Origin: Sweltsa coloradensis
Lineage: Eukaryota > Arthropoda > Insecta > Plecoptera > Chloroperlidae
Assembly (NCBI GenBank): GCA_024449915.1
Contig: JAMZAV010000055.1
Coordinates: 62,001 to 126,000, forward strand
Direction of reading: 5' to 3'
DNA length: 64,000 bases
Part shown: one piece after another, positions 39,143 through 51,100 of the stretch
How the letters are laid out: each line of letters begins with the position of its first letter
Numbering within the stretch: the first letter of the stretch is position 1
Program-made: the position numbers and the translations under genes
The notes under the pieces: generated by a model
The model's input: the letters and a program-made list of their open reading frames with translations, nothing else
The model's database searches: none
Told to the model about the DNA's origin: nothing

Positions 39143-42100
39143 GTGGGTTTTCCTCTTATAAGGAGCTAATCTGTACAAGGCCAGCAGCTTGGTTCGCAAT
39201 ACATAGAAGGACAGAATGATGTCGTTGGTTGCAAGTAGAAAGAACTCATTTGCTATTCCCGAGAATTGTGAGTGAGATGATGAAACAAAGTCCGTAAAGA
39301 AGGGGATACTAAGGCAGAATAGAACTAAGAACAAAGAGAAACTGACGTGTATAATACCCGAAATGTGATTGGTTATTTTACCAAACGAAACAGGTGCGGA
39401 GGACGACATAAGAACTAAGAAGTATGCAATATGTGTGAGGAGTTGTAATGTATGGATGTGAAACTATGATGCAAAATACTAGATTTGATGCATCGACTCA
39501 TTGTTAAATATTATATACTAAGGAATGATCCTAATTCAGAGAGCCAACAGGCATGTTTAAAAGTTGGGTATAAACAAATATTAAACAAATTTTTTTTAAA
39601 TTTCCAACTAAATAACTAAATAGTTAGAGGGCGGCAGGTAATCGGGTTGTCCAATGGTTATTTTAGAGGATTCAATCAAGAGTACCTTGCAAAAACTTTC
39701 AGTCAGGATTGCCGGTGGCGTATGTCGATCGACGACCACCTCTTTGGCCTTTATCCGACTCAAGTGTCAATAATACGTGGATACGTGGAAAGAAAAAAGA
39801 AGAGGAAACCAAGATCCGAACAGACAGTGTATGATATCGGGTGTACTGTAATGGTAGTGAGAAATGTAAGGGAACTAGGAAATAATAACTAAGCCTAAAA
39901 ATACCAGCTGGCCACTGATGAAAACACGATGCACACGAATGGAACTTATTATTACGACATTGATTTCGATACCTGACTAACGGAATAGATCGATCTAGGG
40001 CTGTGACGTTACGTCAACACCTACTGTCTCGTGGCAATGTCTCTATTCAAGCCTATCAACTCCCTCAATCGGAACCTGTAATTATATCATTCCGAATACG
40101 ATGCGTCTTCATTGGACGCACAACAGATCATAACAAGCTGAGGAGTTTCACTATAAATAAGTAGGTCCAGTGGTTTGTACATAATGTTGCATGCATTGTA
40201 TTCAAATGTGCATTTCCAGGTGCAAACACTTTACCAATAGGGCGTGGGTTCGATTTCTACATAGGTGTGACAGTCATAACTCTCTAGCAATATTTCAATC
40301 TTATTATAATTACGTGAAGTCACACTTATCGTGATTTGTGAATCAAACAAAACAAATTATTGCAAATAATGTGCGATTGTTATATCTCATTATAGGCGAT
40401 GCACGTACATACACGTAATCTTATCATGTCGGTTCCTATTTTGTTCTTCTCGATCCTCTTTATAAAGTGATATCAAGTGAACTGCATACTGACACAAGTC
40501 AATTTGAGTACAGATTAAGGGTGTCGAGAGAAGTCATGAAAATGTAATTATTAATGTAGTCTAATGACAGCAACGCGTTTCATTCTGCGTAGTTAGCGTG
40601 GCATCAATCGCAGATGTTCTTTCTCTAGAATAGAACAATAGAAAGGTGTTGAAAATTGTAACGCAATGCATGCTTGGGAATCGAACTTCTCTCGCCAAGG
40701 GCACAGAAGCCAATTTGACTAGATCGCTTTGTAATGAATGTAAGTGGTGTAAGAACAATGACGAATAACTATTTCTATATAACTACAAATTGTATCCTAG
40801 GGTAATGTGAATCCTCATTACGAATACGTGGGTCATGGGTAGCAGAATAGAATAGATGGAAGGTTATAAGGTTTGAGGTTTTCAGGTAGCCCAATGCCCC
40901 AATGGATGGAGAGCATTATTGTGAATCGTATGGGATCTCACCTAAATTAGTGTGAATCTTACACACACAGCAGGACACCCGAAAACATTAATTTGTTCTT
41001 TTTAATAATGTGAATGAAATAATTTCTAATCTATACATAGAACAACATAATTTGAACAGGAAGTTAATGCACAGTGAGAGGTCTGAATTTCATAATCAAA
41101 ACAACAAAACATCAGATAGGTGATAAGCTAAGATTATGTAATACAAGAGTTTTTACTATCAGATTGATATGAAACTTAACACAGAATATCCTATTGACCA
41201 TGAAAAATATAAAGTCTTCTATTGTCGAAAACCAGTCACAAAAATATTTTTTAAAATGTCATTGAATTTTGTACATAATACAAATTGCTTAAATACGATT
41301 TTTTCACCTATCCGCAATAACTTTTAGTAATCTTTGATTAGAAGATTTCACAAATCCATGCTTGACGACCACGCAATCATCATATTCTTACTGGATACTT
41401 TACAAGCTCCAGAAAACCTTCAGTGAGATGGATGCCGTTGCCTAATAGTACGAGAATGAAGAGAAGATCGAAGAAATATTAGTGGGGATATGATGGCATA
41501 ATAATGCAACGGACTGACCCTAGGTTCTTTTATTTTAAATGAGCTTTTTTGATCCATGATTTATGTAATGACCACGAAAGTTATCACCGTAGCACAAATA
41601 TTAAATTAAAAGTCCGAATAGCATCATCATTTGTTCCACACGGCACAGATCAGTGACCCTACCATGTGATCCACGGCTGACGGCTGGTGCGGCAGGAAGG
41701 TATATCAGTATCACACATTGGTTAGGGGACTGCCTCCAGCTCCACACTATGTTAATACATCATATAGCAATGACTGACTCAGACTATGACCCCAAATTAT
41801 ATTAAAACCAATTTCATCATGAGGAAAGTTAGGCATCCGCGGCTACTCGCAAATTCAAATGTTGTTGGTACAGACATGAGTTTTGTCACCAACGAATAGA
41901 GTTATCTTATCAAGCTATCCGTGAGAGTGAGTGAGTGTGGGTGTGTGACGGTTAGTGTGATTGTGGTATGAGGTGCGCTGACTGAGGTGACAACACGCAT
42001 TGTGTATTTATTTACAGCATATCCCTTAGTTGTTACAAAATATTAGTCTTGTCACCGTGAATCTAGGTTCATCTACACAAAATGAGTCGTATATTCGCAT

Positions 42101-45100
42101 AGCAAGTAAACACTATTTAATTTATGTCGATCCATCTCTCTTTATACTTGTTCTTTGGACTGTATTGCTTATTTGTTTAACAGTATGGTGTTAATTTCTT
42201 TTCAATTGCGTTTAATTAAAAGTTAGATACATTTAGAAAGCTTTGGTGTTTTAACAATTAAATACTTCATTTTGTGTTACGTATCTGTCACTGTCACTAT
42301 GTAACTTAATTTGCATGAAAACTAGGCCTAAATGGAAACAATAAAATTACACGTCGTACCCGACAGCATTGTATTATTACGAAAGTTGTATGCGTTCTCG
42401 TCTCTAACGTCAGTATGCCCATTAGCATAACTTTTTGTCATATTGTCAATGTGTTCTTATTTGTGGTCTTAATATTTTATTATGTATTGTGTCATTAAAA
42501 TCCATTGCTTATGGGGAGGATCAAGCAGTTATTTAATTGAACGTCTTTATTTTTGTAGTTTGGTATTTTTACTATAATAGGTAGAGATACGTATTATATG
42601 GTATTTTCAAGTGTAATTTTATAGCTTTTTGTAGCATCTATTTTTTGGCCACATTCAAAATCTTGTGTGTAAAGTTTTTCATATTTTTATTTTAAAATAA
42701 AATTATGTCGCCAATGTTGAATTAATACTATCTGAATAAAAATGTTTATAAACAAATCGGTGATTTATAAATAAATAGTTAAAATAGTTTTAATTGAAAA
42801 ATAGCGCTTTGTAGCATCTATTCACAAAACGCTATTTTCACGTATCTCTTATATTAGACTGTACCACCACATATAAAAACATAGATACAAAAAATAAAAC
42901 ACTTAAATTAGCATGTTACGTTTCTTGTTGCAGAGCGTCAGGTGGGTTTCCTACTGGGCGAGGACGGCGAGCCCTGGGTGTGGGTGATGGGCGAGCACCC
43001 CCAAGACAGGAAGATCGAGGACATCCTGGAGGCGGAGGCGAGGGAGATCGCGAGGCAACAGGCGGAGAAGGAGGCGCAACAACTCCGCAAGTCCGTCGAG
43101 GCAGAGCTCACAGAACTCCTGGACCTGAACCAGAAACAGATCGCCGCCATGGAGGCCGACCAGCGGAAGCAGGAAAACATGAACCACGAATCTCCCATCG
43201 ATATTTATTGCTCGGCCGACGAGCTGAAGGAAAAGTGCGCGACGGAAAACCCATTTCCTAACGATGTTGTGCTTAGGAAAAAACTAAACAATATTAATGT
43301 TTTAAACATGGAGCCAAAAGTTACTGTGAAGAGGGAGATGCTGAAGAGAGAGACCCTCAACGAGATTTCCCTCAACCAGGTAAAATACCAATACCAATAC
43401 CAATACCAATACCAATACCAATACCAATACCAATACCAATACCAATACCAATACCTGTAGAACAAACACGGAAGTAAGATATATAATAAGATGGATAATA
43501 AATGGCGGTTCTGCATTTTGAGGAGCTGCGAGGAGCCAAGATCGCGAGAATAAATATCAAAACTATCTAGGCTTTGCAAATTGTTCATGCTTTTACGTCG
43601 ATGTTTGGTAATTCTTTGTAAAAACAACGCTTTTTCTAAATAAGCCCTCACATCCAATAATAATTAGCCAGTGATGTTGTCGTTGGGTTAAACTCACGAT
43701 CATAGCACCAAGCTTTCCTACAAGACGTGTAGAGTTGGATTGGCATTGGAAAAACAATCACTATCGCTAATGTATAGGTAAAAACAAGACATTTGTTTGG
43801 TACCATTAGATCCTGGCACCGAGTATTTTTTTTTTTTCAGTTTGAGTGCAATAAGTAACATTTACTTTTGCTTGTTATACAGTACCGGGTATATTTACCC
43901 TTAAAAGTAGAATGAACATAATTCCAGAGGAGATAACGCTTTTACGCCATTATTTGGCAGAATTGAAAGAGGGGGGGCTTAGCTGTCATTCAGCTGAGTT
44001 TCGCAGCAAGGAGCACGAAATACTTGACGAGAGACGGGTTCGGGAACCCAGTTCATTGATAGGTCATCAAGGCCTCTATGGCCCATTGCGTCTTGTTGAT
44101 ATAAACATTTTGATGAGTGAGGCTATTGTAGTGATAATCGGATCAGTTGACATAGCTGTGAGGGCGTCAACTAACCCGTCTATTATGGTGAAAACTGAGG
44201 CTTCCGGTGTATTTGAGGAGGCTGTTGGTTCAGGTCTGGGTTGGGCCAGGCGGCGAGCAGCTGGGGGGCGATTTAAGTTATTAACAACGTCTGCAAATGA
44301 ATGTTGAGGGTTGAGTGGAATAACTGGTGGCAGGTTACTGTGGTCAGTGGACTTTTTGTAGGCTCGACGAGTGTACTGAGTGCCTTGTGGAGTACGAGCA
44401 TCCAGGGCGCGGAGGTAGGTGGGGCATTTGCGATAGGACGCAGGATGGTCTTGTTTACAATTGAAGCACTTGGCGGGTTCGGATGGAGACTTTGGGCAGT
44501 CTTTAGATGGGTGATAGTCGGCGCACTTGAAACACACCGGAACAACGTTGCAGAAGTGTGAAGAGTGTCCAAACTGCTGGCAGTTAAAGCACTGCCGTGG
44601 GCCTTTCGGCCCACGATAGCGCTCCACGGTAACTCGGTGGTGGCACACGCGTTCCACCAGGTGAAGGGGATTACCAGGGGCGTTAACTTGCGTAGTGATG
44701 ACGAACAGAGGCATTGGCTGTCTTTCTCCTCCTCCTTCTTCAGCTCGGTGTGTGAGTTGACGTACGTCCAAGACCGAGACGCCCTGGCTCTGAAGGTCGG
44801 AGAGTATGGTAGCTGTTTCCACTGTGGCCGAAATGCCACGGAGAACAAGCTTCTTAGTTCTCTGTTCCGTCGTAGGGAATGTGTGAAACATAATTTCTTT
44901 TCCTTTGAAGTGTGTGATTAGGTCATCATAGGTTTTCCGGGAGTCCGGCTTTATTTTGAAAGTGTCACTTGTTGATGATATTGTTACTTTTCCATTGGTA
45001 GATGCATTAATTATGCGAATGAGCGAATTATACGTCGGGACACCGTAAACTGTAATGGGGGGTGCTCGGTCCTTGGGTTTAGGGAGGCGGTCACTGTTGC

Positions 45101-48100
45101 TTTCACGTATTGAGTTGTGGGTTGAGACATCGTCGCGGAATGTATGCTGTGTTTTGGAGGAGGAGGCAGACGAAGACATCGAGTGAGCATCTCCTGCAGA
45201 CTGGTCGTGATCCATTGACATGTCTCGACCTGGTTTTAACATATCCACGTTAAGTTCAGGGTAGATGGCGTCATTAACCTGAGAGAGAGGCTCGTAGCGA
45301 TTTGACAAAGCTATGGGCTGGGAAGTGTTATGACTTAGCTTTGATGAAGAAGCAGATGAAGTTGATGGCTGTGAATTGCCGTCGGCGTTTGGGGCCGCCT
45401 TGAACCTCTTGTTTAAGAAACTTGGTTTATAACGAAAATCAGTGTCTCCTGGGGAGCAGAATCGTGGGGACCGTTTACTCAGCGGCAATTTGGTCCATTT
45501 GTCATTGTTTTTTATTGGTGGCTGGGTGTTGCTGTCCAACAGGGACTGTATCAGTTTCGAAGGAATCATCTTAGGTGGGTTTGTTGACATTGCGTGGCTG
45601 GTGTAGGCACTGTACTATGATAGCACTAGTATTAGGTGTGCGAGTTCGACTTTGGACTGCGCGTATACGCGACCATGACGTCTAGTGAGTGCGCAAGCAC
45701 CAAGTTCGAGTTATGATTATGTGTACAGATGTTGGCATGAAATATGCAACACTAATAAACCACTGGTTGTAGGGGGGTTTCTTCGCAGAAAGTTCAGTTT
45801 CTGGGTTGGATTTTCCTATTTTGATAATATGTAACTGAATATACCCTGAAGGGGTAGACACAGGGCCTATAGCAGAGCCCTGTCTGTAGAGTCCACCTCT
45901 TCCCCGGGTGGGGGAGGGGAAGCCTTGTTCACTGGGAAATGTATGAAAATACAATATCCTACAAGATATTTAGTGCCTACGGCACAGACTTAAACCTTAT
46001 AGTACGTTTACGTATGCACTGAATGCACACAACCTTACTTGTATGGTTGGCTGTCGCCTGCCTTGACAAGGTTATGCGATGCTGATAGCACAGTACACAG
46101 TAACTAACAGAACACGTCCGACTAGGTCCGTGGTCTAGATGGAACTGGCACCGAGTATTATTGTGCTCTCACATACTGTTATCTGTGTTGTATATGTCTG
46201 TACGATAACAATATATTGCTCTAGATGGACATTATGAAGAGCATGCTAATGAGAACGGCTTACTGAAAGACTTCAGGATAATATGATAATTTGCTTTTGA
46301 TTGCCAACTTCTCTGACCACCGCATGAAACTCCGACCAGTTATGGTGTCTTTCCACACAGTTTCTCCAACAGGTACAGGTTACAGAATTGGCGTCGTCTA
46401 TATAACCACATGCGATCTTGACCTTGAAAAGTGGTCAACTTCTGCTCCAAGCAAGTCAAGACTATAATAATCTATATATAAACTAAGTGTTGCCAACCTT
46501 CCAAACACTGCAGAGCTGAAGAGGAGTGTCTAGTTTCCATTAAGTCTGCAGTATACCCTACAATCCTACAACTAGTGCGGTTCCGCAGTTGTTTTTACAC
46601 TTACAATAAATATATATGCACATTCTATAAATATACACAATCGCCATAAAATTTCTCACTTTAATATATATTTGATATAACTTTTAGTGGGCAGCCTGCC
46701 CAGGGTGCAAAGCATGTCCCTATTCAGGTGACAAAACTATGTTAAACTAAGTTTATTGGAGTTAGAACAATTGTGAATGGATGTCCTCACCAAGGGCTGT
46801 TTGAGAGGACTCAATCCCTTGCATTCGCAGTAACGACTGAGGAAAACCTCGTTTAAAACTTTGGTCAGGATTGCCGGTCTCGACGGGAGCTGAATCCGGG
46901 ATCTCCCGAATTGGAGTCACGCGCTTAACGCTTGAGCCAATACTTTTCGGTTCAAATGTTCTCAATTTGTATTTCTGTCGTTCATTATTCGTGTATTTGA
47001 GCAGTATAGCTATATTAAAGCCTATGCCTCTTGAACGATGGTGTGATCTTCGAATTATGTTCACATTCAGCCTAGCTAAGTTTGTAAGGAAGATTCTCTT
47101 ATTCTTTTTTAAAAAAAAGGACCGATTATAATTTGTTTTCGTTCATAACGAGCAAAAATTCCGCGTGAATTGCTCTAATTCCTTGAGCTGAATGTCCTGA
47201 TTCATTGGGACTAACAACGTTTAGCAAAAATCTCGTTCCCTTTGAAAAATGTCCTGATCTTTGGATGTGTTTTCTTTCAGCCAAGCAAGGTATCCCAGCG
47301 AGTTGCCCAGTGGGAGAAGAAAGTCATGGAAGAGCGAACGTCCGAGATCTTCAAGCGACTCAAGAGCAAACAGCTTGAGGTGGCGAGGGAGGCAGAAGAG
47401 GCAGAACTGAAGCAGGACCACCTCTGGAGGGAACAGGGTAAATACTTGTTCTTTCCACTCGCATGACTTTGAGAAAACTGGACTTTTGTACATGTAAACA
47501 CAGTTGAATTCGTAACTTGCTAAATCTATTTTATGAGTGGAATTTAATAATTCAGATTCGCTTTTCTTCTCAAACGACGCGTATGACGTCATCATAATAT
47601 AATATAGGAATTTTTGGAGGAGGATTTTGTTCACAGTGAATCGTAGAAATAAAAGTAAAGTCGCCATGACAAAAAGTATAAGGATGTCAAATTTGGATTG
47701 AAAACTTAAAACCATAAGAAATAAAATAATGAAGTTATATAAGTCATAACACGTGCCATTTTCTTGTAAATCCCTGCTTTGGATGTTTCAATGTAAAAAA
47801 CTCATTTCTGTATAAAGTATTTGGTGAAACGCTATACATTCGAATCTACTGCATGTACATCTTTTTTACACATGACGCACTGTGTCGCAGTTGTAAATGT
47901 TTCTTCATATATAAAAGCACTGATTACTAAGATCTAATGAAATAATTATGTTAGTGCGTACTATGATGTAATTAGACCATAGGTTTCCTTAATTGTGGTA
48001 AGTACGTGGAAATTGAAACAAGATCACCTTATTGTAAGACTACAGAAGAACGAATATAAGGCAGACACATTCAAGACTCGGGCAGGCAACATTCACATAC

Positions 48101-51100
48101 AAGGATTGAGCTACTGTTATACTGTAACAAAACTGAAATATACGTCGGTCTTAAGAAAATATGTTAAAACATATTTACGAATCATTACTTCTTAGAAAGT
48201 TTACGTCTGAAGGATTCTTCAGTAAAAGTACACGGATAAAGAAAACAGTTGGTAAGACGATGCTTAAGTGTACTTGGACAATGAGTATTGTATGAACTAT
48301 TGTAGCACAAATTATATTTAAAGTTATCAACTCTAGCTTTAGGCCTACCTTGAAAATAATAAGGTTTTATTTCTCACAATTACGAGGGTCGTGTGTGCAT
48401 AAAGAATGACGGTGACTGTCTCGATTACGTTGAAACTTTTCGAATTACATTCAATCAAATCAGTGTTATTTTTATTCTGTGCTTTCAAAGCAAAGCTTGT
48501 GTCTTTATAAAATAAACTTGTGATAATGTGAATGTGGTGTTTTAACTGTGGTTCCTCTCATGTTTCAGAACGCAAGGCGAAGGAAGCCGAGCAGCAGATA
48601 CGACTGATCGCTCGTCGCGCCAGGGAAGAACATCGGCGGACGTCTGTACTAGACATGGAGGTAGAGAGACTCAACAACAGCCCGTCGCCCACCCTTGAGA
48701 GCAGTCTCAGGTAAGAAGGTTCACCAATATTGAGGGGAGAGGAGGTTGATGAAGAACCAGTTAACCCCTGAATCCATTATCCGTTATCAATATAAAGTCA
48801 AGGTGTTGACAGAACATCCCAGCCCCCCCCCCCCTCCCTCCGCAGATTCTTCTTCTGAGGTTAACATATTGGGGCACAGTGATTTAGAATGCAGATGAAG
48901 CAATATCACACAATTCTTGAAGTTAAACGCTTTTAAAAGTTAAAAAATAGCAACATAAACAGAGAAACAGCTAATGAAAGTAAAACGCAAAGTTCCTTGT
49001 AGACTATCCAGCTAACTACTCATAAGTATATTAGAAGCAAAATTTGTCAGAATGTTCAATATTTCGTGAATTTTATCATGTGCTAACCAATTTCGAATTT
49101 TCTTCTTTTTAATGTAAAATTTGGTTTAAAGCTTATAACAGAAGCATAATATTATTATATACAACGTACATACATAAAACGTTTTATGTTATTTAATAAT
49201 ATTATCTTTGTTTTGTGAGTATCAAATGTACAAATCAATGTTTCCAATATAAATTATGTATGTAACCAACATCTATGTTTCCAGCCCAACCAGCTCTTCC
49301 AGCCTGAGCCCCTCCCTCGCAGATTGGTCAGCTGCTAAACCCCCCAACAGAGAAGCCGTGGTTGAGTGGTTTCGATCCAGTGAGGTGGCTCGCCGAGCTG
49401 GCCTGGAGAAGGACTCCAATACTATTGCCCCTTGGTTTCATGGTTAGTATCACGACTTTACTCTCAAGATAATACTATCTCAATATGCACAAAGTATTAT
49501 TTCACAATGATTGAAAATCATCTCCTAAATATAATACAACTGTAAGCAACTACACAATTTACGAAAAATACATTTTACAGAATGAGTTGCTTTATTACTT
49601 TACTATCGATGTTTTTAAAAATTAATAAAATTAGTGAATGAGTCTTTGAATTTTGATGTGTTTTCATAATCCGCTTTACTATTATTGAGGTTTCTAGATA
49701 AAGTGCAAGTTGTTTTGTAATTATTTGGTGGAGGTGCCGGGTCTCAAGATCACAATGTAACATAAGATGACATAAGAGGCTCTACATATTTAGTATCAGA
49801 GTATACCTTGCCAGCTCTAAAATTACAAAATAAATAATGTCAGCTGAGGCAAGAACACATTATTTTATTGCCTATTGGTGTGTTACTTCCCTAGTCAACT
49901 AGTACTAGAAAGGGATTTACCAACGAAGACATCAACAAAGCCCCAGCAGCTCAGTAATGCTCTTTGCAACAAGAAGATTATATGTTAGTTATTTTTAGTA
50001 AAAACAGAATTTTAGTACTTGTTCCACATCATAGTATCACCCTATAAAATGGAAGTATGCTCACACAAATTTGTTCAAGTTTACAAATTACTTATTAATT
50101 TGACTAAACTATTTTTAAATGACAAACTCATATTATTACATTTATTATTAAACCATTCTTTTGTCTATTGAATAATAAATATATAACTTGTTGCAATCTC
50201 AGTACTATTATGCACATCCATTAAATTTTGACATGGCCTATTTCTGAATTTATTTTGTCTGATATTCTGTAATGCATCATACTACACACATACAACTCTC
50301 TCAACATTTAACATGAATCACTTTGTTTTTGTTATAAAAACTACCAAAAACTATCAATTTACACAAATAAATAAATAAATTCGTATTTAGAGTCTACCCA
50401 CTCAGTCATTGGATGAGCGTAGCGAGCGTAGCGAGCGAAGCGAAGATTCCATTTCACTACACTGGAGAAAAAAATCCGGAATGTTTTTTTTCTGTTTGTA
50501 TTATTGTGCGTTTGTTAACACGATTCCGGCTAAACCAATACTCCGATTGCGATGAAATTTTATGGAGGCCTTCGAAATCTCTGAACTTAGAACTGCCACG
50601 TTTTTTAGCGCAATCGGGAATTTTTTTTTCATAAAAAACGCAATTTTACGATTTTTTTCGATTTTTAAAAAATTTCTTCGACTTATAACACCTACATGCT
50701 TTTTCCGATTCTAATGATTTTTTCACAGAACCTTAATTTTATGAAATAAGATATTCGTGTGAAATTTGAGCGTAATCGAAAAATTATTTCTCATGAAAAT
50801 CGTAATTTTACGGGTTTTTTCTTTTTTAAAACAATTCTTTGACTTATAACACCTACATGCTTTATCCTATTGTTCTGATTTTTTTACAGAACCTTAATTT
50901 CAAGAATTAATATGTTCGTGTTATATTTTAGCGCAATCGAATAATTATTTCTTATGAAAATTGCAATTTTACGATTTTTTTCTTTTTTAAAAATTACGAT
51001 TAAAAAAAATTAAGTTTATTTTTATTTTTTTAAATTGAATTTAGAAAATTAAGTTAATTTTTTATTTAATTGAGCGAGCGAAGCGAGCGTCTCCACTTGA

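Larger units (their letters stand above)
43828..46144 (-). mobile_element. ORF1-only Jockey-type non-LTR retrotransposon
   Basis: A 2.3-kb insertion in SH2D4-like intron 2, antisense to the host gene. It is bounded by 15-bp perfect target duplications and ends in a poly(A) tail (T run at 43828-43838). In minus-strand order: about 550-bp 5' region with a downstream-promoter-like GGACGTG near +26; an intact 504-codon ORF1 (45590-44076); about 250 bp of 3' sequence; the tail. No ORF2 (endonuclease/reverse transcriptase) is present, so it must have moved with enzymes supplied in trans. The plus-strand frame at about 43912-43970 encodes an LLRHYLAEL-like stretch that might be an inverted scrap of an ORF2 start; this is uncertain. 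Confidence 0.9.

Noticed and set aside
43205..43657. 150-codon minus-strand frame with Tyr-Trp repeats
   Set aside because: It is the antisense reading of SH2D4-like exon 2 plus the ATACCA microsatellite.
44301..44921. Plus-strand frames of 86 and 118 codons and a 191-codon minus-strand frame
   Set aside because: Shadow frames of the retrotransposon ORF1, which has the family motifs.
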